A stretch of DNA of 62,502 bases from contig NZ_PQIA01000041.1 in assembly GCF_003385235.1 (NCBI RefSeq), forward strand, positions 1 through 62,502, in the 5' to 3' direction. Made by a program: the position numbers and the translations under genes. How positions within the stretch are numbered: position 1 is the first letter of the stretch; each line of letters opens with the position of its first letter. This document shows positions 44,077 to 52,832 of this stretch, one piece after another. The DNA comes from Amycolatopsis circi (lineage in GTDB: Bacteria; Actinomycetota; Actinomycetes; Mycobacteriales; Pseudonocardiaceae). A model generated the notes under the pieces. That model had not been told where the DNA came from, did not search any database, and saw nothing but the letters and a program-made list of their open reading frames with translations.

Positions 44077-47000
44077 ATGCGACGACGCATCCCAATCCTG
44101 GCCGCGGGCGCGGTAGCCGTGCTCACGGCCGGGTTAGTGCAGATCGGGACCGCGGTACCGGCTTCCGCCGCGTTGCCCGGCAACGACTATTGCGCGGGCC
44201 AGTGCAACGACATCCTCCCGCCGGGGGAGAACGGCAGCGCGACGCTCGCCGAAATCCTCGCCAACAAGGCGTTCGGCACACAGCCCGGCCACGCGGACGA
44301 CCAACTCGGCAAATACGCCGACCTGGCAGGCGGCTACAAGACGCTGACGACCGACGCGATCGGCAAATTCTTCAACGACTCGTCCTTCGGCGTGCCCGCC
44401 GACCAGGTCGCGAGCACGCTGAAACCGCGCGACGACGTGACGATCACGCGCGACAAGGCCACCGGCGTCCCGCACATCCAGGGCACGACGCGGTCCGGCA
44501 CCGAGTACGGCGCGGGATACGCCGCGGCGCAGGATCGCTTGTGGCTCATGGACGTCATGCGCCACGTCGGGCGAGGCCAGCTGACTCCGTTCGCCGGCGG
44601 CGCGGAAGCGAACCGCGAGCTGGAACAGTCTTTCTTTGCCTCCTCGCCCTACACCGAGGACGAGCTGCAGCAGCAGATCGACGACGTGGCGGCGAGCGGT
44701 CCGCGCGGCAAGCAGGGGCTCGCCGACGCGCAGGCGTACATCGACGGCATCAACAAATACATCACCGATTCGCACAACGGCCGGTATTTCCCGGGCGAGT
44801 ACGTGCTCACCGGGCACGTCGACGCGATCACCAACGCGGGCACCATCGAACCGTTCAAGCTCACTGACCTCGTCGTGCTCGCCTCGGTGGTCGGCGCGCA
44901 GTTCGGCGCCGGCGGTGGCGGCGAGGTGCAGAACGCGGTCGCGAAGCTGGCGCTGCAGGAGAAGTACGGCGTCGAGCAGGGCGAAAAGGTGTGGCAGAGC
45001 CTGCGCGCCGCGGACGATCCCGAGGCCGTGAAAACCCTGCACGACGGGCAGAATTTCCCGTACGGCAACACTCCGGCGAACCCGCAGGGCGCGGCGTTGC
45101 CGGACAAGGGTTCGGTAACGAACCAGCAACTCGTGTTCGATCAGACCGGTTCGGCGGCCGCTGCCAAGGCGAAGGTCAACGTTTCTGCGCCGAAGGACCA
45201 GGAATCCGCGCGCGGCATGTTCGACAACGGCGTGCTGCCGGGCAACATGCTCAAGGAAAAGCACGGCATGTCCAACGCGCTGCTGGTGTCCGGCGCGAAG
45301 ACCGCCAGCGGGCATCCGGTCGCCGTGTTCGGTCCGCAGACCGGGTACTTCGCGCCGCAGCTGTTGCTGCTGCAGGAAATTCAGGGTCCGGGCATCAGCG
45401 CGCGGGGCGCGTCGTTCGCCGGGCTCAGCATGTACGTGCTGCTCGGGCGCGGCCAGGACTACTCGTGGAGCGCGACGACCGCGGCGCAGGACATCATCGA
45501 CACCTACGCGCTGCCGCTGTGCGACCCGAGCGGCAAACCGGCCACAAAGGACTCGAACTACTACCTCTACCAGGGCAAATGCCTCCCGATGGACACCGTG
45601 GAGCGCAAGAACGCCTGGTCGCCGACCGTCGCGGACGGCACTGCGGCCGGGTCCTACACGCTGCGCAGCTACCGCACGAAGTACGGCCCGGTGACCTCGC
45701 GGGCGATGGTGGACGGGAAGCCGGTGGCGTACTCGTCGCTGCGGTCCTCGTACTTCCACGAGGTGGATTCGCTGATCGGGTTCCAGGAGTTCAACGACCC
45801 GGGCTACGTGAAGTCGGCCGCGGACTTCCAGCGCGCCGCGAACGACGTCAACTTCACCTTCAACTGGTTCTACGCCGATTCGAAGGACATCGCGTACTTC
45901 AACTCCGGCGCGAACCCGGTGCGCAATTCCACTGTGGACCCGATGATGCCCGCGTGGGGCGATCGCGGTTTCGACTGGAAGGGCTGGAACCCGGCGGGCA
46001 ACAAGGCCGACTACACACCCTCGGCGCAGCATCCGCAGTCGGTGAACCAGGACTACTACATCAGCTGGAACAACGCGCAGGCAGCCGGCTACGCGTCCGG
46101 CGGCGCGGACAAGTCCGCCGTGCACCGCGCCGACCTGCTCGACGCACGGGTCAAGAGCCTGCTTTCCAGCGGTACCAAGGTGACGCGGGTCAACCTGACC
46201 CAGGCGATGGAGGACGCGGCGCTGGCCGACCTGCGGGCGGAGAAGGTGCTGCCGTTGCTGCTGCAGGTGCTCGACAAGGCCCCGCTCACCGGTGCCGCGG
46301 CCGACGCCGAGGCGAAGCTGAAGACGTGGATGCAGCACGGCCACCAGCGCGTCGAATCCAGCCCTGGCAGCAAGACCTACAACGACGCCGACGCGATCCG
46401 GATCATGGACGCGTGGTGGCCGCTGCTGGTCACCGGCGAGTTCAAGCCGGCGATGGGCGACGACGCGTTCGGCGCGATGACGAACGTGCTGCAGATCAAC
46501 GAAAGCCCGTCCGGTTTTCAGAACGAGACGCCGGGCAAGCACGTCGGGCAGCCGCACCAGGGTTCGGCTTACCAGCACGGCTGGTGGGGCTACGTCAGCA
46601 AGGACCTTCGCACCGCGCTCGGACAGCCGGTGGCGGGCCCGCTCGGCGCGAAGTTCTGCGGCGGCGGCGACCTGACCGCGTGCCGGCAGACGCTGGTCGA
46701 CTCGCTGACCGCAGCTGCTGGTCAGCCCGCGAACACCGTGTACCCCGGCGACGGCGACTGCTCGGCGGGCGACCAGTGGTGCGCAGACTCGATCATCCAG
46801 CGTCCGCTCGGCGGGATCACGCACGGCAAGATCAGCACGCAGAACCGGCCGACGTTCCAGCAGGTCGTCGAGTACCCGGCGCATCGAGGCGACAACGTCT
46901 CGAACCTCGCGGCGGGCAAACCGGTGAACGCTTCCAGCGTGGAAACCGGCTTCTACAACTCGCCCGCTTCGAACGCGGTCGACGGCAACCCGGGTACGCG

Positions 47001-47292
47001 CTGGGCGAGCGATTGGAGCGACAACCAGTCGATCACCGTGGATCTCGGCTCGGTGCAGCAGGTTTCGCGCGCGGTGCTGTCGTGGGAGAAGGCGTACGGG
47101 AAGGGGTACAAGATCCAGCTGTCCACGGATGGGACCGACTGGCACGACGCTGCCGTGGTGACGGACGGGAACGGCGGGGTGGACAACGTCTCCTTCAAAC
47201 CTTCGGACGCGCGGTTCGTTCGGATGCAGGGCGTCACGCGCGGGACTAAGTACGGGTACTCGTTGTACGAGTTCGAGGTTTACGCGCACTGA
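44077..47292 (+). CDS. Secreted penicillin acylase family (S45) enzyme with F5/8-type C domain
   Basis: 1071 aa N-terminal-nucleophile hydrolase. The signal peptide (GAVAVLTAGLVQIG ... ASAA) is followed by an alpha chain (GVPHIQG, AQDRLWLMDVMRH typical of the family), a spacer to be excised, and the beta chain beginning at the predicted nucleophile Ser399 in HGMSNALLVSG. The last 135 residues are a discoidin/F5-8C carbohydrate-binding domain (NAVDGNPGTRWASDW, ITVDLGS). Such enzymes cleave acyl groups from beta-lactams, acyl-homoserine lactones or cyclic lipopeptides; the substrate here is not predictable. ATG 44077 follows GGACGGAG with 6 bp spacing. Confidence 0.92.
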   Translation: MRRRIPILAAGAVAVLTAGLVQIGTAVPASAALPGNDYCAGQCNDILPPGENGSATLAEILANKAFGTQPGHADDQLGKYADLAGGYKTLTTDAIGKFFNDSSFGVPADQVASTLKPRDDVTITRDKATGVPHIQGTTRSGTEYGAGYAAAQDRLWLMDVMRHVGRGQLTPFAGGAEANRELEQSFFASSPYTEDELQQQIDDVAASGPRGKQGLADAQAYIDGINKYITDSHNGRYFPGEYVLTGHVDAITNAGTIEPFKLTDLVVLASVVGAQFGAGGGGEVQNAVAKLALQEKYGVEQGEKVWQSLRAADDPEAVKTLHDGQNFPYGNTPANPQGAALPDKGSVTNQQLVFDQTGSAAAAKAKVNVSAPKDQESARGMFDNGVLPGNMLKEKHGMSNALLVSGAKTASGHPVAVFGPQTGYFAPQLLLLQEIQGPGISARGASFAGLSMYVLLGRGQDYSWSATTAAQDIIDTYALPLCDPSGKPATKDSNYYLYQGKCLPMDTVERKNAWSPTVADGTAAGSYTLRSYRTKYGPVTSRAMVDGKPVAYSSLRSSYFHEVDSLIGFQEFNDPGYVKSAADFQRAANDVNFTFNWFYADSKDIAYFNSGANPVRNSTVDPMMPAWGDRGFDWKGWNPAGNKADYTPSAQHPQSVNQDYYISWNNAQAAGYASGGADKSAVHRADLLDARVKSLLSSGTKVTRVNLTQAMEDAALADLRAEKVLPLLLQVLDKAPLTGAAADAEAKLKTWMQHGHQRVESSPGSKTYNDADAIRIMDAWWPLLVTGEFKPAMGDDAFGAMTNVLQINESPSGFQNETPGKHVGQPHQGSAYQHGWWGYVSKDLRTALGQPVAGPLGAKFCGGGDLTACRQTLVDSLTAAAGQPANTVYPGDGDCSAGDQWCADSIIQRPLGGITHGKISTQNRPTFQQVVEYPAHRGDNVSNLAAGKPVNASSVETGFYNSPASNAVDGNPGTRWASDWSDNQSITVDLGSVQQVSRAVLSWEKAYGKGYKIQLSTDGTDWHDAAVVTDGNGGVDNVSFKPSDARFVRMQGVTRGTKYGYSLYEFEVYAH

Positions 47293-47388
47293 CTTCGGTC
47301 GCTACTGAAGTGACGACGAGAACCGCTCCGGCCAGCATGATCGGCCGGGGCGGTTCTTTCATGAACAGGACGCTGATCAGGCAGGCGA
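47293..47388 (-). pseudogene. C-terminal remnant of an EamA/DMT transporter
   Basis: The minus strand encodes ACLISVLFMKEPPRPIMLAG then AVLVVTSVATEV, which matches the last helices of EamA-type drug/metabolite transporters (L-F-x-x-E-P ... A-G-A-x-L-V-V). Only about 32 codons remain; the frame continues into the acylase 3' end. It abuts the LysR remnant on the other strand. Confidence 0.55.
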
Positions 47389-47822
47389 GGTGCGCTTCGT
47401 GCCAGCGGGAGCGCAGCGACTGCAACGGGATTGGCCGCAGAGCCAGGTACTCACCTTGCAGGGCGAAGACGACGAACTCCTCGCCTGGCTAGCAGACGGA
47501 ACCATCGATCTCGCCGTGACCACCCAGCGCGGCCCGGATTCCCAGCGGGTGCTCGACGACGAATTCCTTGCCGTAGTGCCGAAGGAGCATCCGGCCAGTC
47601 GCCGAGTTGATCCGGCTCGGGGTCGCCGATCTGGGTGGCACGTGCGGGCCTGCCTTGGCCGAGGGATTCGCGGCGCAAGGGGTCGAATGGCGGCCGGATC
47701 CGCTGCCGCCCGCCGTCTCGGTCCGGCCGCTGGAGCCGCGGCTGTCCCGGGCCGTTTACCTGCATTACCGGCCCGCCGACCCGGAGGTTGTCCACTTTGT
47801 GGAACACCTGACCACCTGGTGA
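47389..47822 (+). pseudogene. Remnant of a LysR-type regulator (effector domain only)
   Basis: The HTH is missing. The fragment starts inside the effector domain (RLQRDWPQSQVLTLQGEDDELLAWLADGTIDLAVTT ... LAVVPKEHP) and, after a frameshift near 47605, continues in another frame (ALAEGFAAQGVEW ... VSVRPLEPRLSRAVYLHY ... FVEHLTTW) to the stop at 47822. Confidence 0.75.
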
Positions 47823-47868
47823 TATTCGTCGCCTGCCGTTCAGCCGGTCGCGAAGTTACCGTGTCCGC

Positions 47869-48900
47869 ATGGACGACTGGACTCCGCGGACCCGCGCGAT
47901 CGCGGCGGGCCGACCGCACGGCCCTGGCGAACCGCTGACCACGCCGATCGTTGCCACGAGCACCTTCGAGGCCGGGGGCGACGCGGTGTACGCGCGCTCC
48001 GACGGCACGGCTACCTGGGCTGCCTTCGAGGAGGTCGTCGGCTCGCTTGAGGGCGGCACTGCGGTCGCCTTCGCGTCGGGCGTCGCCACGTTGTCCGCGG
48101 TGCTGGATTCGTTGCCGGTCGGGTCGACGGTCGCGGTTCCGTCATTCAGTTACGCCGTCACGCGCGGAGCGTTGAAGCACGCGCAGGAGATCGGTCGGCT
48201 CACGGTCACCGAATTGGAGCCGACGGACACCCAGGCGTGGCTCGACTGCGACGCCGATCTGTTGTGGCTCGAATCGCCGACTAACCCGACGCTCGACGTG
48301 ATGGAGATCGAGACCATCGCGCGCGGTACGCGGGGACGCGTAGTCGTCGACAACACCTTCGCGACTTCGCTGCATCAGCAACCACTGTCGCTCGGCGCGG
48401 ACATTGTCGTGCACAGCGCGACGAAGCTCATTGGCGGACACAGCGACCTTCTGCTCGGCGTCGCGGTCGCAGCCGAGCAGAGCATTGTGGACGAGCTTCG
48501 CGCGGCGCGGACTCGGGTCGGTGCGACGCCGGGCGCGCTCGAAACGTGGCTTGCGTTACGCGGTCTGCGGACGCTTCCGGTGCGGCTCGCCGAGCAAACT
48601 CGCACCGCCGAGTTGCTGGTGTCCCGGTTGGCGGAACACCCGGCGGTAACAAAGGTTCGCTACCCCGGTTTCGGGATGATGGCGGCGTTCGAGGTCGCCG
48701 ATGCCGACACTGCCGACAAGGTGTGCGCGACCGTCCGGCTGATCCGGCCGGCGACGAGCCTCGGCGGGGTGGAAAGCCTGATGGAGCGGCGTGCGTGGCT
48801 GCCCGGCGAGGAGCGCGTGCCGCCGGGGCTCATCCGGTTTTCCGTCGGGCTGGAAGACCCGGAGGACCTGTGGCGGGATTTGCTGACCGCGCTCGGCTGA
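47869..48900 (+). CDS. Cys/Met metabolism PLP-dependent enzyme (cystathionine gamma-synthase/lyase type)
   Basis: 343 aa cytosolic PLP enzyme of the trans-sulfuration family. PLP-binding Lys186 lies in HSATKLIGGHSD; the loop AFASGVATLSAVL and the LWLESPTNPTLDV segment bind the cofactor and substrate, and the N-terminal TTPIVATSTFE is typical. The C-terminal SLGGVESLMERRA and the Arg in GLIRFSVGLED bind the carboxylate. Slightly shorter than the usual 380-400 aa. Whether it acts as synthase, lyase or on another sulphur amino acid cannot be decided from sequence. Confidence 0.9.
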   Translation: MDDWTPRTRAIAAGRPHGPGEPLTTPIVATSTFEAGGDAVYARSDGTATWAAFEEVVGSLEGGTAVAFASGVATLSAVLDSLPVGSTVAVPSFSYAVTRGALKHAQEIGRLTVTELEPTDTQAWLDCDADLLWLESPTNPTLDVMEIETIARGTRGRVVVDNTFATSLHQQPLSLGADIVVHSATKLIGGHSDLLLGVAVAAEQSIVDELRAARTRVGATPGALETWLALRGLRTLPVRLAEQTRTAELLVSRLAEHPAVTKVRYPGFGMMAAFEVADADTADKVCATVRLIRPATSLGGVESLMERRAWLPGEERVPPGLIRFSVGLEDPEDLWRDLLTALG

Positions 48901-49137
48901 TTTCCGCCATTCATTAACGAGGGCTGTGCGGGTTGCCTGGCAACTGTTACGGTATGGGCACGACGAGCCGGATTCCCGGCAATCAGGCGAAATCATCGCC
49001 GCCGCGAAGGCGTTCGTTACGCCTTTCCCTCGTGTCATTAATCACCAGCTAAAGAGTTACCCCTTTGGGCTGAATGTCCGCCAGGATCAGCGGGCGCGGT
49101 GGGGGTCATCGCGCTTTTCCTCAGAGGGGTAATCATC

Positions 49138-49854
49138 TTGAAGAAGACCCTGGGCAGACTCGCGGGCGCTGTGCTCGCGGGCGCCCTGATCAGCCTGACC
49201 GTCGTGCCTGCCGCGAACGCGGAGACCGCGCCGGAAACCTCCGCCTCGGCTCCGGCCACCTCGGGCGAGACGGCTCCCACCTCGGAAGCTCCGGCCAGCG
49301 AGACCGGCAAGCCGACCGAGACCGGTACGCCGACCGAGACGGGCAAGCCGACCGAGACGGGCAAGCCGACCGAGACCGGCAAGCCGACCGAGACCGGCAA
49401 GCCGACCGAGACCGGCAAGCCGACCGACTCCAGCAAGCCGACCACGCCGACCTCGGAGACCTCCACTCCGGAGGAGCCGCCGTACGTCGACGACACCGGC
49501 TACGGCGTCGACCTCGACGAGAACCTCGGCGTTGTCGTGATCGCGTGCGCCGCGGGCGAGCCGACCGGCCTGCGTTCCAACGACTTCGACCTCCTCGAGG
49601 GCCCGCACCAGGACGAGACCGACGGTCGCTACTGGGAGTGGCTGGTCAAGCGCCACGACGGCGTCTCCTTCGAGAGCGACAGCGTCCGCGCGGTCTGGAC
49701 CTGCGGCGGCAAGCCGACCGACGGCGGCAAGCTGCCCCCGGCGGGCGGCGCGGGCGCCGGTTCGGCCGGCACCACCGGCGGCCAGGGCGGCTCGCAGGTG
49801 AAGTACGCGCCGAAGCACGGCATCGAGACCGGCTTCGGGGGCATGGCCGCCTGA
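49138..49854 (+). CDS. Secreted repeat protein, likely sortase substrate
   Basis: 238 aa. I chose TTG 49138 (MKKTLGRLAGAVL...) because AGAGGGG lies 9 bp upstream and the signal peptide (cleavage after PAANA) then starts normally; GTG 49099 is the longer alternative. Next comes a Thr/Pro/Glu/Lys repeat stalk (GKPTET units), a globular domain with two Cys (IACAAGEP ... WTCGGKP), a Gly-rich spacer and the C terminus KHGIETGFGGMA. There is no LPXTG or C-terminal TM; the final G-x-x-TG-x-GG pattern resembles C termini of proteins next to class F sortases. It overlaps the sortase gene (TGATG). Confidence 0.7.
   Translation: MKKTLGRLAGAVLAGALISLTVVPAANAETAPETSASAPATSGETAPTSEAPASETGKPTETGTPTETGKPTETGKPTETGKPTETGKPTETGKPTDSSKPTTPTSETSTPEEPPYVDDTGYGVDLDENLGVVVIACAAGEPTGLRSNDFDLLEGPHQDETDGRYWEWLVKRHDGVSFESDSVRAVWTCGGKPTDGGKLPPAGGAGAGSAGTTGGQGGSQVKYAPKHGIETGFGGMAA
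49307..49432 (+). repeat. 18-bp tandem repeats encoding GKPTET
   Basis: About seven units of 18 bp (variants of GGCAAGCCGACCGAGACC) encode the stalk of the secreted protein. Some adjacent units are identical, so copy number is likely variable. Confidence 0.85.
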
Positions 49855-50450
49855 TGACCAGGAAGTACGGGCAGGGCGTCGCTCTCGCGGGCGCTCTGCT
49901 CCTCTCCCTCTCGCTGAGCGCGTGCGGTTCGGACGCCCCGGCGGCGCCCGCCGCGCAGGCCCCGGCCAGTGCGGCGGTCCCGGTGACCAAGCCGTTCACC
50001 GGGCTGCGGCCGACGTCGGTCGAGATCCCGAAGATCGGCGCGAAGTCGTCGCTGATCACGGTGCTGCCCAACAAGGACGGCCAGATCTCGGTTCCGTCGG
50101 TGAAGAACCCGATGCAGGCCGCGTGGTACCGGCTTTCGCCGGTACCGGGCGACGTAGGCCCGGCGATCGTGCTCGGGCACGTCGACGGCGACCACAAGCC
50201 GGGCATTTTCTACAAGCTCAAGGACGTGAACCCGGGCGACGAGGTCGACGTCGAACGCAGCGACGGCAAGAAGCTGAAGTTCGTCGTGGACCGCAAGGAA
50301 CAGGTCCCCAAGGACACGTTCCCGACGCAGGCCGTCTTCGGCAACACGGACAAGCCGCAGCTGCGCATCATCACCTGCGGCGGCGTGTTCGACCACGCCG
50401 AGCACAGCTACAAGGACAACATCGTGGTGTACGCGAACCTGGTCTCCTGA
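49854..50450 (+). CDS. Class F-like sortase (lipoprotein-type signal)
   Basis: 198 aa. The N-terminal signal has a lipobox-like LSAC at residue 24; the sortase domain has His109 (LGHVDGD) and Cys175 (IITCGG), with the FDHAEHSYKDNIVVYA C-terminal strand of class F. The translocated enzyme should join the adjacent repeat protein to a cell-wall or pilin acceptor. Odd: no Arg occurs after the catalytic Cys, where sortases usually have their third catalytic residue. The start overlaps the substrate-like gene stop. Confidence 0.85.
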   Translation: MTRKYGQGVALAGALLLSLSLSACGSDAPAAPAAQAPASAAVPVTKPFTGLRPTSVEIPKIGAKSSLITVLPNKDGQISVPSVKNPMQAAWYRLSPVPGDVGPAIVLGHVDGDHKPGIFYKLKDVNPGDEVDVERSDGKKLKFVVDRKEQVPKDTFPTQAVFGNTDKPQLRIITCGGVFDHAEHSYKDNIVVYANLVS

Positions 50451-50451
50451 C

Positions 50452-51189
50452 TCAGGTCAGCAACGGGGTGAGCAGCGTGCGCTGCTCCTTCGGCACGTAC
50501 TCCGAGTAGTTGTCATACAGCGCATGACGCGCCAGCCGCGCCGCCGACTCCCCGTCGGCGGCGCGGATCGCGTTCAGCACCTCTTCGTGGTGCCGCAGCC
50601 AGGACCGCATCAGCGTGCCGCGGTCGTTGGCGTGGCTGAGTTTGTCCTCGATCAATTCCAGGACCACGCCGCGGACCACCTCGCCGCTCACCACCAGCAG
50701 CGGATTTCGTGACACTCGGGCAATGACGTCGTGGAACGCGACGTCCGCACGGCTGAATTCGGCGTATCCGGCTGCCTCCGCCATTCCTTCCAGCGCGGTG
50801 TCGAGCGCGGTCAAATCCTCGGCGGTACGCAGTTCCGCGGCCAGCAGGTGCGACGAGCCGTCCAGCACCATCCGGAATTGCAGCAGTTCCGCCAGCCCGA
50901 CGTGTTCCGCCCGGGCCAGCCGGTGCATCGACCGGTGCAGCGCGCCCGGCGACGCGGCCAGCACCTCGGGCCCGCGCGGATCGCCCGGCCGCGAACGGAT
51001 CAGCTCGGCGGCCTGCAGTACCCGCAGCGCCTCGCGCACGGTCGACCGGCCGACGCCGAACTGCGTCATCAGCTCCCGTTCCCCGGGCAGCCGTTCGCCG
51101 GGTTTGAGGCGACCGCTCACCACGGCCTCCTCGATCTGCTCGACGATCCGCTCGTAGGCGCGGACCGGAGCCACCGGTTCGAACTTCAT
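50452..51189 (-). CDS. GntR-family regulator, FadR/FCD subfamily
   Basis: 245 aa. N-terminal wHTH (residues 12-75): IEEAVVSGRLKPGERLPGERELMTQFGVGRSTVREALRVLQ. The C-terminal helical FCD-type ligand domain has the metal-binding Asp/His pattern (VAFHDVIARVSRNPLL ... SWLRHHEEVLNAI). It is divergent from the peptide-type ABC operon and separated from it by a palindrome matching the FadR consensus, so it very likely represses that operon until an acid-type ligand binds. Confidence 0.93.
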   Translation of the reverse strand: MKFEPVAPVRAYERIVEQIEEAVVSGRLKPGERLPGERELMTQFGVGRSTVREALRVLQAAELIRSRPGDPRGPEVLAASPGALHRSMHRLARAEHVGLAELLQFRMVLDGSSHLLAAELRTAEDLTALDTALEGMAEAAGYAEFSRADVAFHDVIARVSRNPLLVVSGEVVRGVVLELIEDKLSHANDRGTLMRSWLRHHEEVLNAIRAADGESAARLARHALYDNYSEYVPKEQRTLLTPLLT

Positions 51190-51233
51190 CTTGACCTCGG
51201 TGTCTGCCGGATGCGAGTCTGCTGTCAGGGGGT

Positions 51234-51248
51234 ACTGGTCTGACCAGT
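51234..51248. promoter_or_regulatory. FadR/GntR-type operator
   Basis: ACTGGTC-T-GACCAGT is a perfect 7+1+7 inverted repeat containing TGGTCTGACCA, the GntR/FadR consensus (TGGTNNNACCA). It lies 45 bp before the regulator start and 94 bp before the substrate-binding protein start, so it can control both. Confidence 0.8.
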
Positions 51249-51341
51249 GTACTGAGTCGGAGGCGACGTGGGCTTATCATCGCGACAGCTAGCTCGCGAC
51301 GCCGACTGGGTGCGGGTATCCCGCAGGGCACAGGAGGCGGA

Positions 51342-52832
51342 ATGAAAGCCCGGAGCACCGCGGTGGCACTGGCGCTGCTGCTCGTGACGTCCGGCTGCTC
51401 GGCAGGCTCCAGCGCGAGCGTTTCCCCAGGTCCGGACACGCTTTCCGTCGGGTACACGGCGGAGCCGGCGAACTTCGACTTCACCCGTTCCGACGGCGTG
51501 GCCATCCCGCAGGCGCTGCTCTACAACGTCTACGAGGGCCTGGTGAAGCTCGATCCGCAGGGCCGGATCGTGCCGCTGCTCGCGAAGTCCTGGACGATCA
51601 GCCCGGACCGCAAGACCTACGACTTCCAGCTGCAACAGGGCGTCAAGTTCAGCGACGGGGCTCCGTTCACCGCCTCCGACGTCCAGTTTTCGCTGATGCG
51701 GGTGAAGACCGACTGGACGATCTCGCTCAAATCGGCGATGGACGTCGTGGACCACGTCGAGGTCGTCGCGCCGGATCACGCTCGCGTCGTGCTATCGAAA
51801 CCCAGCAATGGCTGGCTGTTCAGCCTCACCAGCCGGCTCGGCGCGATGTTCAGCCCGACCGGAGTCGCGGATCTGGCGAACCATCCGGTCGGCACCGGAC
51901 CGTACGAGGTGGCGTCGCGCCGACGTGGCGATTCCATTGTGCTGCGCGAGAATCCGCGGTACTGGGGACGGAAACCGGCGTATCGCACGGTGGTGCTCAA
52001 GTACTTCGCCGATCCGACCGCGCTCAACAACGCCTTGCTGTCCAACGGAATCGACGTGATCTCCAACCTCACGTCGGCCGATTCGATCCCGCAGTTCCAG
52101 GGCGACGACCGGTTCACCGTGCAGCAGGGCACCACGAACAGCGAGGTCACGCTGGCGTTCAACGGCCGGCGCGCGCCGCTGAACGACGTGCGCGTCCGTC
52201 GTGCGCTCACCTACGCGATCGACCGGAAAGCCGTGCTGGACTTGGTTTTCAACGGCCGCGGCACGCTCATCGGCAGCATGGTTCCGCCCACCGACCCGTG
52301 GTACGAGGACCTGTCGAAGGTCTATCCGTACGACCCGGCGAAGGCGAAGCAGTTGCTCGCCGAGGCGGGCGTGCACGATCTCAAGCTGCGGCTGCGGATT
52401 CCGAACCTTCCTTATGCGGTGTCGGCGGCGCAGGTGGTGCAATCGCAGCTGGCGGACGTCGGCGTCACCGCGACGATCGAGCCGCTCGATTTCCCGGCGG
52501 TGTGGCTCAAGCAGGTCTTCACCGATCACGACTACGACCTGTCGATCATCCAGCACGTCGAGGCCCGCGACATCTCGACGTTCGGAAAACCCAAGTACTA
52601 CTGGGGTTACGACAACAAACACGTGCAGCAGCTGCTCGCCGCGGCGGACAGCGGCACGCCGCAGGAGCAGGTGAGCGACATGAAGGAGGTCGCGCGGCAG
52701 CTGAACACCGACGCGGCCGCGGACTGGCTGTTCCTGTTCCCGAACGTCGTGGTCGCCAAGAAGAAGGTGACCGGACTCGCGCGCAACCAGGTCAGCGAAT
52801 CCTTCGACCTGACCGCGGTGAGGCCGGCATGA
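51342..52832 (+). CDS. ABC transporter substrate-binding lipoprotein (peptide/nickel family 5)
   Basis: 496 aa. Lipobox TSGC places the acylated Cys at residue 19. Family-5 features: YEGLVKLDPQGRIVPLLAKSW, FSDGAPFTASDV, and GTGPYEV. It binds a peptide or other amide outside the cell and delivers it to the permease pair encoded next. The ATGA overlap with the permease gene shows operon structure. Confidence 0.94.
   Translation: MKARSTAVALALLLVTSGCSAGSSASVSPGPDTLSVGYTAEPANFDFTRSDGVAIPQALLYNVYEGLVKLDPQGRIVPLLAKSWTISPDRKTYDFQLQQGVKFSDGAPFTASDVQFSLMRVKTDWTISLKSAMDVVDHVEVVAPDHARVVLSKPSNGWLFSLTSRLGAMFSPTGVADLANHPVGTGPYEVASRRRGDSIVLRENPRYWGRKPAYRTVVLKYFADPTALNNALLSNGIDVISNLTSADSIPQFQGDDRFTVQQGTTNSEVTLAFNGRRAPLNDVRVRRALTYAIDRKAVLDLVFNGRGTLIGSMVPPTDPWYEDLSKVYPYDPAKAKQLLAEAGVHDLKLRLRIPNLPYAVSAAQVVQSQLADVGVTATIEPLDFPAVWLKQVFTDHDYDLSIIQHVEARDISTFGKPKYYWGYDNKHVQQLLAAADSGTPQEQVSDMKEVARQLNTDAAADWLFLFPNVVVAKKKVTGLARNQVSESFDLTAVRPA

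Noticed and set aside
47320..47356. Stable 14-bp hairpin downstream of the acylase gene, at first read as its terminator
   Set aside because: The same bases code on the minus strand for the conserved E-P-P-R-P-I-M-L-A-G-A end of an EamA-like transporter, and no T-run follows. A terminator role is possible but not needed.
48901..49137. Long-range complementarity ACGAGGG (48917-48923) / CCCTCGT (49027-49033) before the secreted repeat protein, considered as a riboswitch
   Set aside because: Only 7 bp with a 100-nt loop and no match to a riboswitch consensus that I know, including the c-di-AMP class; treated as chance.
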